A stretch of 64,000 bases of DNA, taken from the NCBI RefSeq assembly GCF_031581065.1, contig NZ_JAVLBN010000009.1, positions 1 through 64,000 of the forward strand. Direction: 5' to 3'. The notes beneath the pieces are model-generated. The model made no database searches, was not told where the DNA came from, and saw nothing but the letters and a program-made list of their open reading frames with translations. Positions within the stretch are counted from its first letter, which is position 1; each line of letters starts with the position of its first letter. Positions 44,084 to 52,559 of this stretch are shown here, one piece after another. The position numbers and the translations under genes are program-made. The stretch is from Salibacter sp031581065 (lineage in GTDB: Bacteria > Bacteroidota > Bacteroidia > Flavobacteriales_G > Salibacteraceae).

Positions 44084-45490
44084 ATGGATCAGGTACAGGA
44101 CAGTGTTACCATAAAGCGAATTGAGAACGACTACGATAAAGAAATTGTTTTAGTAAGCGATTACGATAATTTCGATATCAAAAAAGTTCCGTTATACGAT
44201 GCATTAATTCTCGACTTCACAGAAAGAGATAAATGCTTAAAGGCTATTCGTGATGTGAGAGGATCAGGTATTGAAAGTATTTACCTCATTCCCTTATTTG
44301 TGCTGAGTATTGCTGAAATCAAAAATCAGGAGATTATTGAGTTGGCTGATGGTGTCATCAATAATATTCAAACTGATAGCATTAATACATTTGTCGAGAA
44401 TGTGAAGAGCAAAAGAAGACAGCTCAAACCTTTTAACATGAATGCTGAGATTAATAAAAATCTCGTGAAAATGTTGAGGTATTCTTACAGTCGTGACAAA
44501 CTGATGAAACCTGTCAAAGACCGCCACCACATTATCGGATACAAATATCCCATACTGAGTTTGAGCCTGGGTGACGACAATGCTCGTATGCAAATACAAA
44601 CTGTTCACGAAGCGGTTGAGAAAGAATACTTCAAAGCAGAATATGTCGATCGCCTTCACCTTTGCGGAAATTGCAGCTCAGGTTTTTTGAATTACAAAGA
44701 ACTCGATCCCGAAACGAATTCATCTCACCTCGAAACTGAAAATCTCATCCACCACTTTACCTGTGCCTACATTGGGCCAGAAAGTGACTTTGTTAGAGGT
44801 GATCAATACATTTGTCCAAAATGTAATAAGACACTGAGACACATCGGTGTGGATTACGACAAACCCAGTGTGATGTACCACGTTGTTGGATCTGACCGAT
44901 ATTTTCAGGAGCCTGTAATGAAAGCCGAGTGTATGAGTTGCGGGCACCAAAATGAGGTTGAAGGACTACAGCAATACGATGTTTATAACCTGGCTTTAAC
45001 TGAAGAAGGCGTTGAGGAAGCAATTCAGCCTAAAGGCTCACAAAGCGTCCAGGATGTTGTTTACAGCGGTTTTATTACTTACAGTACATTTGGAACCTTC
45101 CTGCGCTACGAAATTGAACGTGTTAAAACATCGAGTCGTAACAGCTCTATAGGACTCATCAGGTTAAATGTAACTTCAAAAATTGAATCTGAATTAGGTA
45201 CTCGTTACGGTAAAATTATTGAGGAAATTTCTTCATTCATATCGAATAATACTGATAGTTCGTGCATCTTGTCGAGGTCAATGCATTCATTTTTCATACT
45301 TTTCCCCGACACGCCACTTGAAAAATGCCAAATGAAGATTGAAAAAATCAAATCGGCAATTACAGAGTTATTGAAAAACAATGTAAAAGACCAAAACATC
45401 AATGTTCACTCTACAGTTCGTGAAATCACTCCAACGAGTGAATATCAAACTGTGTTAAACGATCTTAGAGCGAGCATTCTTAACGACTAG
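44084..45490 (+). CDS. Cytosolic receiver-like / zinc-ribbon / degenerate GGDEF protein
   Basis: 468 residues. Residues 1-110 look like a degenerate response-regulator receiver (VLVSDYDNF, ALILDFTERDK with Asp44). Residues about 190-295 hold zinc ribbons: Cys194/Cys197, His223-His224 with Cys227, Cys244/Cys247 and Cys283/Cys286. LIHHFTCAYIGPESDF and CPKCNKTLRHIGVDYDKP resemble the TackOD1 metal-binding output domain as I remember it. Residues about 325-468 have the strand and helix order of a GGDEF domain (GTFLRYEIERV, IGLIRLNV), but RSMHSFFILFP replaces the GGDEF site, so it cannot make c-di-GMP. It probably regulates the synthase encoded next. Confidence 0.65.
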   Translation: MDQVQDSVTIKRIENDYDKEIVLVSDYDNFDIKKVPLYDALILDFTERDKCLKAIRDVRGSGIESIYLIPLFVLSIAEIKNQEIIELADGVINNIQTDSINTFVENVKSKRRQLKPFNMNAEINKNLVKMLRYSYSRDKLMKPVKDRHHIIGYKYPILSLSLGDDNARMQIQTVHEAVEKEYFKAEYVDRLHLCGNCSSGFLNYKELDPETNSSHLETENLIHHFTCAYIGPESDFVRGDQYICPKCNKTLRHIGVDYDKPSVMYHVVGSDRYFQEPVMKAECMSCGHQNEVEGLQQYDVYNLALTEEGVEEAIQPKGSQSVQDVVYSGFITYSTFGTFLRYEIERVKTSSRNSSIGLIRLNVTSKIESELGTRYGKIIEEISSFISNNTDSSCILSRSMHSFFILFPDTPLEKCQMKIEKIKSAITELLKNNVKDQNINVHSTVREITPTSEYQTVLNDLRASILND

Positions 45491-45493
45491 TAC

Positions 45494-46804
45494 ATGTTTG
45501 TCGATTATTGGGAATATTTTGTAAACTACTGGTTTGAGAAAAGCTACCTCGAAATAATTAGAACCTTTTGGTACTTTTTCATTTTGGAGTTACCTCGTTT
45601 CCTGCTTTTTGATTTCATCATTGTAATCTCAGTAATTCTCAACAGGCAAAACCTCAAAACTCGCTATCAAAAGGCTCGCAAACTGTTGTGGGCTGAAATG
45701 CCGCTCATTTCTGTCATTGTACCTGGAAAAAATGAGGGAAAGCACCTTTACAAACTGGTAAATTCTTTAAAGGAACAAACTTACTTCAACTACGAACTCA
45801 TCGTTGTCGATGACGGATCTGACGATGAAACTCCTCTTATTGGCCGGGATCTTGAAAAGAACGGCTACATTGATAAGTTCGTGCGAAATGATGTGAGAGG
45901 CGGAAAGGCCAGTGCAGCTAATCTTGCATTGCGCTATACTAAAGGAAAATACATCGTACACCTCGATGCAGATACATCATTTGACCGCGACTCCATTGAA
46001 AACATTTTGCTCCCCTTCTTCTTTGGTGAAAACATTGGCGCTGTTGGTGGAAACATTAAAGTACGCAATGCTGAGGATAGCTTCTGCTCAACGTTACAAG
46101 CTATCGAATACCTGAATACAATTTCCATGGGTAGAATTGTTTCTACCGAATTGGGAATTTACCGCATTATTTCCGGTGCATTTGGCGCTTTCAGAACCGA
46201 TGTCATCAAGCGTTTAGGTGGCTGGGATATAGGTCCTGGCCTGGATGGTGATATAACAGTAAAGTTCAGGAAACTGGGCTATAAAATTCACTTTGAACCA
46301 AAAGCTGTTGGACTCACAAATGCGCCTACCAACTTTCCCACTCTCAGCAAACAGAGATTACGTTGGTCAAAATCACTGATCCGCTTTAGAATTCGCAAGC
46401 ACAGCGATATTTACATCCCGGGAAAAAACTTCAACTTATTGAACTTTATCTCCTTCGTAGAAAACGTAACTTATGATGTAATACTGAACTTTTTGTGGTG
46501 GTTTTACATCCTCGATATAGTCATCAATAACATGCGGATGTTAGCCATCGTCATCCCGCTCAAAGTTTTCATGTACATGATCATGGATTTTGTTCAGTTC
46601 ACGCTAATTCTCATGATTAGCGAGCGCTGGAAAAAAGAGCTCAAACTGTATCTATACCTGCCTGCAATGGTGTTTTATAACAGCTATTACATGCGTTTTA
46701 TAAGAACGATGGCTTACTTCAAAGAAATATTCTGGTTCAGCTCTTACAAAGACCCATGGAACCCGGCCAAAACGTCAATCAAAGCCTTTAGAAACAAGCT
46801 TTAG
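45494..46804 (+). CDS. Family 2 processive glycosyltransferase (PgaC/BcsA-like)
   Basis: 436 residues. N-terminal helices (about 22-48), GT-A domain (about 70-300) and three to four C-terminal helices. Catalytic motifs of a processive beta-glycan synthase are in order: VVDDGSDDE (Asp106/107), LDADTSFD (DxD at 158-160), GPGLDGDITVKF (Asp, 251-253) and KQRLRWSKS (QxxRW at 287-291). No PilZ domain is fused. Last gene of a four-gene operon with 3-bp spacing; the product is probably a linear exopolysaccharide of unknown sugar. The stop overlaps the convergent receptor's stop (TTAG). Confidence 0.85.
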   Translation: MFVDYWEYFVNYWFEKSYLEIIRTFWYFFILELPRFLLFDFIIVISVILNRQNLKTRYQKARKLLWAEMPLISVIVPGKNEGKHLYKLVNSLKEQTYFNYELIVVDDGSDDETPLIGRDLEKNGYIDKFVRNDVRGGKASAANLALRYTKGKYIVHLDADTSFDRDSIENILLPFFFGENIGAVGGNIKVRNAEDSFCSTLQAIEYLNTISMGRIVSTELGIYRIISGAFGAFRTDVIKRLGGWDIGPGLDGDITVKFRKLGYKIHFEPKAVGLTNAPTNFPTLSKQRLRWSKSLIRFRIRKHSDIYIPGKNFNLLNFISFVENVTYDVILNFLWWFYILDIVINNMRMLAIVIPLKVFMYMIMDFVQFTLILMISERWKKELKLYLYLPAMVFYNSYYMRFIRTMAYFKEIFWFSSYKDPWNPAKTSIKAFRNKL

Positions 46805-49158
46805 TTTGTTTGTATTTTGAATGGTACGATCAATCTAACTGTAATATTGCGACCCGGCTCAGGTAAATTCAACAACCTGTAACGGTTGAGATGGTTGAGA
46901 TAGCGTTGATCAAATAAGTTTTGCGCTTCAATTCTTAACGTAAATGGAAACTCTCCACGACTCTGCAAGCCCACCCAGGCTGAACTCACATGATAACCCG
47001 GAGTAGCTTTTTCGTTGCGATCAACCCGGTTCTGATCAAAAACCTTTTGGTGTCTATACCCAATTTTCAACTCACGGTCAGAGCCGAGCTTAGCCGAGTA
47101 CTCAACTTCGTGACTGAAACGAAATGGCGGTGTGAAGGGCAGCGGCAAATTCGTCTCAATATTGTAGTTGTGGACATAAGCAGATTGATGACTGAAAGTA
47201 AAGTGCTCGTTCAACCTGTACTGTATTGATAATTCATACCCCGTGTAAATAGCATCGTGCTGAGTGTACTGCCACAACTGATCTCCTTCTGGAAGTTGAG
47301 AGAACCGATTTGATGGTCTCAAATAAATGAAATCCTCAAAATAGTTGAAATAAGTTGATGCGTTGAACTTCCACTTCTCGAGGCGCGATTCAAATGATAG
47401 ATCAAACTGATAACCGTGCTCGCTTGTCAGTTCTGAGTTTCCTTTCTCATGCCTGAATGTTCCGTGGTGAACGCCATCACTTGCCAACTCTGCAGCAGTG
47501 GGAAAACGAAAGCTCTTCCCGATGTTCAGTTTCAATTCGTTTTGGGTGTCAATATCATAACGCAGCCCCACACTTCCAGACCAACTCGAGAATTGTTCAT
47601 CAAGAGCACCATTTAAACTGTAATAAAGTGTATCGTTTTGCGAATCAAACATCAACCTTTCATGAGCTGTTGTGTTCACGCTACCTATATCGTATCTCAG
47701 TCCGCCTGTGAAAAACAACTTCTCGCTTACTTTTCGTTTTGCGAGTGAGAATAGACCGTAACGCTGAGTTCGATGCTCCGGAATTAAAAACTCAAAACCA
47801 TCAATTTTATTCTCTTGCCATTCTCCACTCAGTCCGGTTATTGAAGTCCACTCGCCAAATGAACTTTCCAGTTCAACACGAGAGGTAAGCGTCACGAGAT
47901 CAAGGTTGAGTGCTGTTGAATCCGTAATTCTTGTGGCTCCGTGTGAATGTGGTTCTGAAAACTCAGATCTCAAATTCTGTTGCAAACCAGCTTTAATACG
48001 CAAAGTGGATTGGCCCAGGTAATAGTTTCCCTGTAACGTAACCATATCGTGCTGAATTTCCTGTCTCGGCAAATCGATATCCCGGCTATCATCATCAGAT
48101 TGTAAATCGTAAGCCCTCGGTATTCCTATAGCCCCGGGAAACATCCCGATTTCCATATTGTAAGATGATACATTTATCCGGGTTGTGCCCCAATCGCGTT
48201 GCAAACCGATTTCACCACCGTAGTGTAACTCATTACCTGCAGTGTTTTTCAGTTCATTTTGTACAATGGGCAAAACGTACCGATTGTAGTTGAAGGATTC
48301 GGCCGGGACTTTATAGTCACCAAATGTTTTATACGTAATTCTTCCACGAACAAAAAAATCGTTGTGGTTGTAGGCCAATTTTGAGCTGGCTCCAAAAGTG
48401 TTGTTGTTCGATTTGTAAAAAGTTTGGGCTTTGCCTTCAATGACATCTTCTTCAGGAACCAGAGCCGGTAAAATATTGATTACGCCTCCAAGTCCGTCAG
48501 ATCCATAAAGCAGTGAATTGGGGCCTTTGACAACTTCAACTCGTTCAACTCCAAACTGATCGATTTCGAGTCCGTGATCTGCTCCCCACTGCTGTCCGTT
48601 TTGTTTAACTCCATTGTTGTTGACCAAAACCCTGTTGAAGCTGAGTCCGCGAATAACCGGCTTACTCACTCCCACTCCGGTATTTAAAGCATTAATACCT
48701 GGAATCTTTTCAAGTGTTTCCACAAAATTATTTCCACTATTTTGCTCAAAAAATGCTGCTGTGAGCTCCCTGTTATCGAGGGCATCGTGATCAGTTGCTT
48801 TGTGGCCTTCAATGATGATTTCATCGATGTTTTGGACAGAATGCTTCAACACGATATTGAGATGAGTATCATCATTCACTTCAACGGTATCAACATAGTC
48901 GTGAAAACCCATGCTTGATATTCTAAATACATGCTCACCAGGATTTACTTTTAAGCTGAAACGGCCATTGTTATCTGTAGCTACCAGGTTAAATGTATCT
49001 AATAATTGAACATAGGCATCTGGCACTGCGTGCCCATGTTCGTCAGCTACAGTACCGGAGAGCCTGAACTTCGATTGGCTCTGACCGTTAACGGCACAGT
49101 ACAACAAAAGAGTTAACACAACTATTTTACGCACGTTGACAGGTTTTACAAATGCCAT
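46801..49158 (-). CDS. TonB-dependent receptor of the Fur-linked operon (metal uptake candidate)
   Basis: About 785 residues. Signal peptide (VRKIVVLTLLLYCAVNGQSQ), carboxypeptidase-like N-domain (about 35-120; FRLSGTVADEHGHAVPDAYVQL), plug (about 125-240; NFVETLEKIPGINALNTGVGVSKPVIRGL) and barrel ending RNITVRLIVPF. The start is uncertain: ATG 49158 is used, while GTG 49134 begins directly at the signal peptide and overlaps the stop of the upstream fur-type gene. Coupling to that regulator and the operators upstream point to metal (zinc or iron) or metallophore uptake. Several His residues (SHGATR, SEPHSHG) fit a metal substrate. Confidence 0.88.
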   Translation of the reverse strand: MAFVKPVNVRKIVVLTLLLYCAVNGQSQSKFRLSGTVADEHGHAVPDAYVQLLDTFNLVATDNNGRFSLKVNPGEHVFRISSMGFHDYVDTVEVNDDTHLNIVLKHSVQNIDEIIIEGHKATDHDALDNRELTAAFFEQNSGNNFVETLEKIPGINALNTGVGVSKPVIRGLSFNRVLVNNNGVKQNGQQWGADHGLEIDQFGVERVEVVKGPNSLLYGSDGLGGVINILPALVPEEDVIEGKAQTFYKSNNNTFGASSKLAYNHNDFFVRGRITYKTFGDYKVPAESFNYNRYVLPIVQNELKNTAGNELHYGGEIGLQRDWGTTRINVSSYNMEIGMFPGAIGIPRAYDLQSDDDSRDIDLPRQEIQHDMVTLQGNYYLGQSTLRIKAGLQQNLRSEFSEPHSHGATRITDSTALNLDLVTLTSRVELESSFGEWTSITGLSGEWQENKIDGFEFLIPEHRTQRYGLFSLAKRKVSEKLFFTGGLRYDIGSVNTTAHERLMFDSQNDTLYYSLNGALDEQFSSWSGSVGLRYDIDTQNELKLNIGKSFRFPTAAELASDGVHHGTFRHEKGNSELTSEHGYQFDLSFESRLEKWKFNASTYFNYFEDFIYLRPSNRFSQLPEGDQLWQYTQHDAIYTGYELSIQYRLNEHFTFSHQSAYVHNYNIETNLPLPFTPPFRFSHEVEYSAKLGSDRELKIGYRHQKVFDQNRVDRNEKATPGYHVSSAWVGLQSRGEFPFTLRIEAQNLFDQRYLNHLNRYRLLNLPEPGRNITVRLIVPFKIQTN

Positions 49159-49540
49159 TGGCAACCATGTAAACATCGTTGATCATGAGGTCGTTAGGTA
49201 AATTCATTTCAGGAATTGGCAAGTCGAGACAGTAACTGTTACCGCATTTAGTACAGTGAAAATGAACGTGATCATCCTCGTGGCTGGAAATATCACAATG
49301 GTCAGAACACAGCGAAAAACGAACCGTTCCTGTTTCATCGTACACTTTGTGCAAAAGGCCTTTATCCTCAAATGAGTGAAGTGTTCTGTAAAGAGTAACC
49401 CGATCAAAATGATCGCCCAGTTTATCTTCCAGCTCTGCATGAGAAAGAGCCCTACCTGCACTCAGGTACTCTTTCAAAACCTCAGTGCGAGTAGCTGTTT
49501 TGCGTAATTTGTGTTTTTTTAAAAGATCAGTTGCTTCCAT
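49127..49540 (-). CDS. Fur-family metal-responsive repressor
   Basis: 137 residues. Winged helix (about 1-80; TATRTEVLKEYLSAGRALSHAEL, FDRVTLYRTLHSFEDKGLLHKV) and dimerisation domain with HDDHVHFHCTKCGNSYCLD-type metal ligands and a C-terminal CKTC, giving the CxxC pair structural-zinc pattern. The length, missing long N-terminal arm and the TGCAATA-type boxes favour a Zur-like zinc sensor, but Fur or PerR cannot be excluded. It is in one transcript with the TonB receptor and divergent from a His-rich lipoprotein gene. Confidence 0.88.
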   Translation of the reverse strand: MEATDLLKKHKLRKTATRTEVLKEYLSAGRALSHAELEDKLGDHFDRVTLYRTLHSFEDKGLLHKVYDETGTVRFSLCSDHCDISSHEDDHVHFHCTKCGNSYCLDLPIPEMNLPNDLMINDVYMVANGICKTCQRA

Positions 49541-49568
49541 ATAATGAAACTTTGTTGCATTTATTTTT

Positions 49569-49600
49569 GCAATTTAGTTGCATTTGCAATATTATTGCAT
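49569..49600. promoter_or_regulatory. Two tandem 7-1-7 Fur-family operators
   Basis: TGCAATATTATTGCA (49586-49600) is a perfect 7-1-7 dyad. TGCAATTTAGTTGCA (49569-49583) is the same with one mismatch. Centres are 17 bp apart. They lie in the 85-bp gap between the divergent fur-type gene and the lipoprotein gene, so one site pair could control both. Confidence 0.7.
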
Positions 49601-49625
49601 TTACAAATTTAAAACGAATTTTATT

Positions 49626-50072
49626 ATGAAAAAGGTTTCACTATTTATGATGGCCATTAGTTTGGCATTCGTCAGTTGTGACAAAGACGATGATGACGAT
49701 AACAATCAAAACACAGACACAGCAAAACCAGTTGTGACTGTGATAAGTCCCGCAAAGCATTCAGAATTTGCTCCGGGAGACACTATTCACTTTGAAGGTG
49801 AAGCACTAGACAATGAGGCTCTCTCAGAAATGAAGGTGGACATTCACTGGGCTGATGATGGTCACTCTCATGGAGGTAAAAGAGCGTCAACGGCCATGAA
49901 GTGGGATGAAGAATTTATTTATGAAATTTCTGGAAGAGAATGGCAGTTTCATGAAGACATTATTATTCCTTCTGATGCTGATACCGGAATGCATCACTTT
50001 ATCGTATCTGCTCTCGATAAAGCCGGTAACCAGTCAGAGTTTGTTGAAGTAGACTTTCATGTTGAAAAGTGA
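49626..50072 (+). CDS. DUF4625-domain lipoprotein
   Basis: 148 residues. Lipobox AFVSC followed by an acidic surface-export-like run (DKDDDDDN), then a DUF4625 beta-sandwich (about 35-148) with VTVISPAKHSEFAPGDTIHFEGEALDNEALSEMKV and a His-rich loop (WADDGHSHGG, MHHF). Its promoter shares the Fur-family operators with the receptor operon, so it is probably a metal-regulated surface lipoprotein, perhaps a partner of the receptor. ATG 49626 begins the signal peptide. Confidence 0.8.
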   Translation: MKKVSLFMMAISLAFVSCDKDDDDDNNQNTDTAKPVVTVISPAKHSEFAPGDTIHFEGEALDNEALSEMKVDIHWADDGHSHGGKRASTAMKWDEEFIYEISGREWQFHEDIIIPSDADTGMHHFIVSALDKAGNQSEFVEVDFHVEK

Positions 50073-50090
50073 TGTTGGTTTTACCCAAAC

Positions 50091-50126
50091 AAAAAAAGGC
50101 CGTTTCGCTCGAAACGGCCTTTTTTA
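50091..50126. terminator. Bidirectional intrinsic terminator
   Basis: AAAGGCCGTTTC pairs with GAAACGGCCTTT across a 4-nt loop (GCTC), with A-run and T-run on the two sides. Between convergent genes ending at 50072 and 50150. Confidence 0.92.
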
Positions 50127-50149
50127 TTTACAATTGAATTTATCAATTA

Positions 50150-50782
50150 TTAGTTTTTAGAAAGATAATCAGCTACACCTTCGTGTGTACCTTTCATTCC
50201 GCTCTTACCTTGCTCCCAGTTTGCCGGGCAAACTTCTCCGTTTTCTTCGAAGAATTGAAGAGCATCGATCATGCGAAGCGCTTCTTTTACGTTACGGCCA
50301 AGTGGCATGTCGTTAACGAGTTGGTGACGAACTACACCTTCTTTGTCGATAAGGAATAATCCGCGGTAAGCTACCATTTCACCACTTGTTGCCAATTGGT
50401 CATCTTCATCGTAGTAGAAGTCGCCAGCTAGCACATCGTAGTTGTAAGAGATTGTTTTGTTAGTATCAGCAACTACCGGGTAAGTAATTCCATCAATACC
50501 ACCATCATCTTTTGACATTTGTAACCATCCCCAGTGAGATTGCTCAGTATCTGTTGATACTGCTACAACTTGTGTATCGCGATCTTCAAACTCTTTCAAT
50601 TGCTCTTGAAATGCGTGTAATTCTGTTGGGCAAACGAAAGTGAAGTCTTTTGGATAAAAGAACAGTACAATGTTCTTTTTACCGATGTACTGATCCAGAG
50701 AAAAGTCTTCAATGATTTCGTCTCCGTCAATTACTGCTGCCGCATTGAAGTTAGGTGCTTTTTTTCCTACTAATACTGCCAT
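50150..50782 (-). CDS. 2-Cys peroxiredoxin (AhpC/TSA family)
   Basis: 210 residues, typical length. Reduces hydrogen and organic peroxides. Peroxidatic Cys51 lies in FYPKDFTFVCPTELHAFQ. AVSTDTEQSHWGWL, DMPLGRNVKEALRMIDALQF and a resolving Cys in GEVCPANWEQG are present, the Prx1/AhpC subgroup. Its codon use is strongly biased (few rare codons), consistent with high expression. Monocistronic with its own terminator. Confidence 0.94.
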   Translation of the reverse strand: MAVLVGKKAPNFNAAAVIDGDEIIEDFSLDQYIGKKNIVLFFYPKDFTFVCPTELHAFQEQLKEFEDRDTQVVAVSTDTEQSHWGWLQMSKDDGGIDGITYPVVADTNKTISYNYDVLAGDFYYDEDDQLATSGEMVAYRGLFLIDKEGVVRHQLVNDMPLGRNVKEALRMIDALQFFEENGEVCPANWEQGKSGMKGTHEGVADYLSKN

Positions 50783-50819
50783 TATTATCTGTTTTTAATT
50801 TGTAATTCAATTTCACGTG

Positions 50820-50827
50820 CAAATGTA
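50820..50827 (-). promoter_or_regulatory. Candidate -7 box of the peroxiredoxin gene
   Basis: Read on the minus strand, TACATTTG fits TAnnTTTG, about 38 bp before the ATG. A TTTG lies 13 bp further upstream, closer than usual. Confidence 0.35.
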
Positions 50828-50893
50828 ATAAGTGAGACACCAAATAGCTAAATAATTATGGTTAATAGTTTTTTATCAACCCATTAAGTCAAG

Positions 50894-51634
50894 TTATAGT
50901 TTAGGCTCACAATAAAAGATGCAACGTTCACTGGTTGCTTTATCGAAGTTATCGAGTTGGTAGTTACCCCAAACATCCACTACCTCAAAACCTGCCATAT
51001 CCATCATTTTGGATAAATCATCAAATGTAAAAGCATTGACTTTTTCAAAGTACTGAGTATCGACACTATTCAGCTTATCGATAATTCTGATTTTTTTAAC
51101 GATGATTCCATCTTCCACATAGCGATTGATATGGAACTCGCAGCCATCGATTTCTTTCATTTCGGTGGAAACCATATTCTCGATAGCATGTTGCGAATTG
51201 AGAAAGTCGAGAATAAAGCTGCCGTGTGGGTTGAGCTCTGACCGTACAGATTTCAACACTTTGAGATTGTCAGAGACGTGATCAAAGTACCCAAAACTGG
51301 TAAAGAGATTGAAAACCGCATCAAATGTTTTTTTGATCGGTTCACGCATATCGTGAACGATAAATTTAATTTCTTCTGAGATGTGATTTTTTGCGTGCTC
51401 GATGCTGTTTTTACTCAAATCGGCACCGGTAACGTCAAATCCAAGTTGAGCGAGTGTTTGGGAATGCCTCCCACGACCGCATGCGAGGTCGAGCACCTTT
51501 GCTCCGCTATTGAGATCGAGTCGTTTTACAACTCGCTCAATAAACTTTTTCGCTTCACTTTCATCTCTGTTTTTGTACAGAGTGTGATAGTAATTTGTCT
51601 CAAACCAATTTTCAAACCATTCCACAGCGCGCAA
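50894..51634 (-). CDS. Class I SAM-dependent methyltransferase
   Basis: 246 residues. SAM-binding motif I is VLDLACGRGRHSQTLAQLGFDVTGADLS (about 42-69), followed by VHDMREPIKKTFDAVFNLFTSFGYF (post-motif) and LNPHGSFILDFLN. Belongs to the Methyltransf_11/25 group; the acceptor is not predictable. It takes the position after porD where recN is found in several Bacteroidota, 19 bp downstream. Confidence 0.85.
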   Translation of the reverse strand: MRAVEWFENWFETNYYHTLYKNRDESEAKKFIERVVKRLDLNSGAKVLDLACGRGRHSQTLAQLGFDVTGADLSKNSIEHAKNHISEEIKFIVHDMREPIKKTFDAVFNLFTSFGYFDHVSDNLKVLKSVRSELNPHGSFILDFLNSQHAIENMVSTEMKEIDGCEFHINRYVEDGIIVKKIRIIDKLNSVDTQYFEKVNAFTFDDLSKMMDMAGFEVVDVWGNYQLDNFDKATSERCIFYCEPKL

Positions 51635-51653
51635 ATGTATGGAAGTGCTTTAT

Positions 51654-52559
51654 TTAACCTGAGATCTCGCTCCATTTATTGGAGTTTGCAGGTGATATTT
51701 TATTGAGTAAGTTGACTACTTTGCGCTGTTCATTACCGGGAGCTTCACTAAAAATGTTGACAATTTCGCTAGCTTTTGCATTGAAAAACAAGCGCATGTT
51801 GATGTTATTGGGTAAGTTATCGTAAATCGGTTGTAGTTTTTCCAGCGCTTTGTAAATATTTTCCCGGGCTTTTGTTTGATCATCCATCATTTGATCCATT
51901 CCGTTCCTGTGATACTCATACATGCAGGTTCTCAAATTTTCAAAGCGCGAATCCAAATAATTTGTGGCAATCCAGTAACGGTTCGTTTGACTTTTAAACG
52001 CTTCCCATCCAGAGATATCAGAACCCTGAAATTGGTTTGCTATATTGAGTGCTTTGTTGATGTATTTCTCTCCACCATCGGGAGAGAATGTATCGTAGTC
52101 AAATCCGATTACTAAATAGGTATAAAAAGCGAAAATCGCTGTGAGGTTGTTTTGCTTGGCTGATTGTTCTGAGAATTGTAACACGTCAAACTTGGCAAAC
52201 TCAAACTGGACCTTATCATCTTTGTGGTTGATGAGTGGTGTACTGTATGAAGATCCGTAAACTGGCCTTCTCGATTGAATTTGAATATTACCTTTAAACC
52301 GATCACCTGAAGCTTCATTAATCCTCAACAAAATGCTAAACTCGATGCGCTCGTGAGCCTTGAATTTATCAGTCGTCCATTTACGGTTATTGACAAATTC
52401 GTAAAGGTTGTTTTCAAGCGATTCAAATAGCGTTCTGTCAGTATTGGAAATTTGCTGTGCATCAACCTCAACTGTACAATTCACATCCTGTGCGCTAACT
52501 GTTTGAAACAGCAGGCCAATTAAAAAGGTTACGAATATCTTAGAGTGAAATAATTTCAT
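51654..52559 (-). CDS. porD: DUF4835 / PorD-type T9SS-associated protein
   Basis: 301 residues, exported (signal peptide ending TVSAQ). The whole length matches the DUF4835 family, which includes PorD, linked to type IX secretion. Segments: DVNCTVEVDAQQISNTDRTLFESLENNLYEFVN, NNLTAIFAFYTYLVIGFDYDTFSPDGG, TNRYWIATNYLDSRFENLR and a C-terminal KVVNLLNKISPANSNKWSEI. Gene order bamD-rpoZ-coaBC-porD is widespread in Bacteroidota and supports the call. The start overlaps the end of coaBC by 20 bp. Confidence 0.85.
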   Translation of the reverse strand: MKLFHSKIFVTFLIGLLFQTVSAQDVNCTVEVDAQQISNTDRTLFESLENNLYEFVNNRKWTTDKFKAHERIEFSILLRINEASGDRFKGNIQIQSRRPVYGSSYSTPLINHKDDKVQFEFAKFDVLQFSEQSAKQNNLTAIFAFYTYLVIGFDYDTFSPDGGEKYINKALNIANQFQGSDISGWEAFKSQTNRYWIATNYLDSRFENLRTCMYEYHRNGMDQMMDDQTKARENIYKALEKLQPIYDNLPNNINMRLFFNAKASEIVNIFSEAPGNEQRKVVNLLNKISPANSNKWSEISG

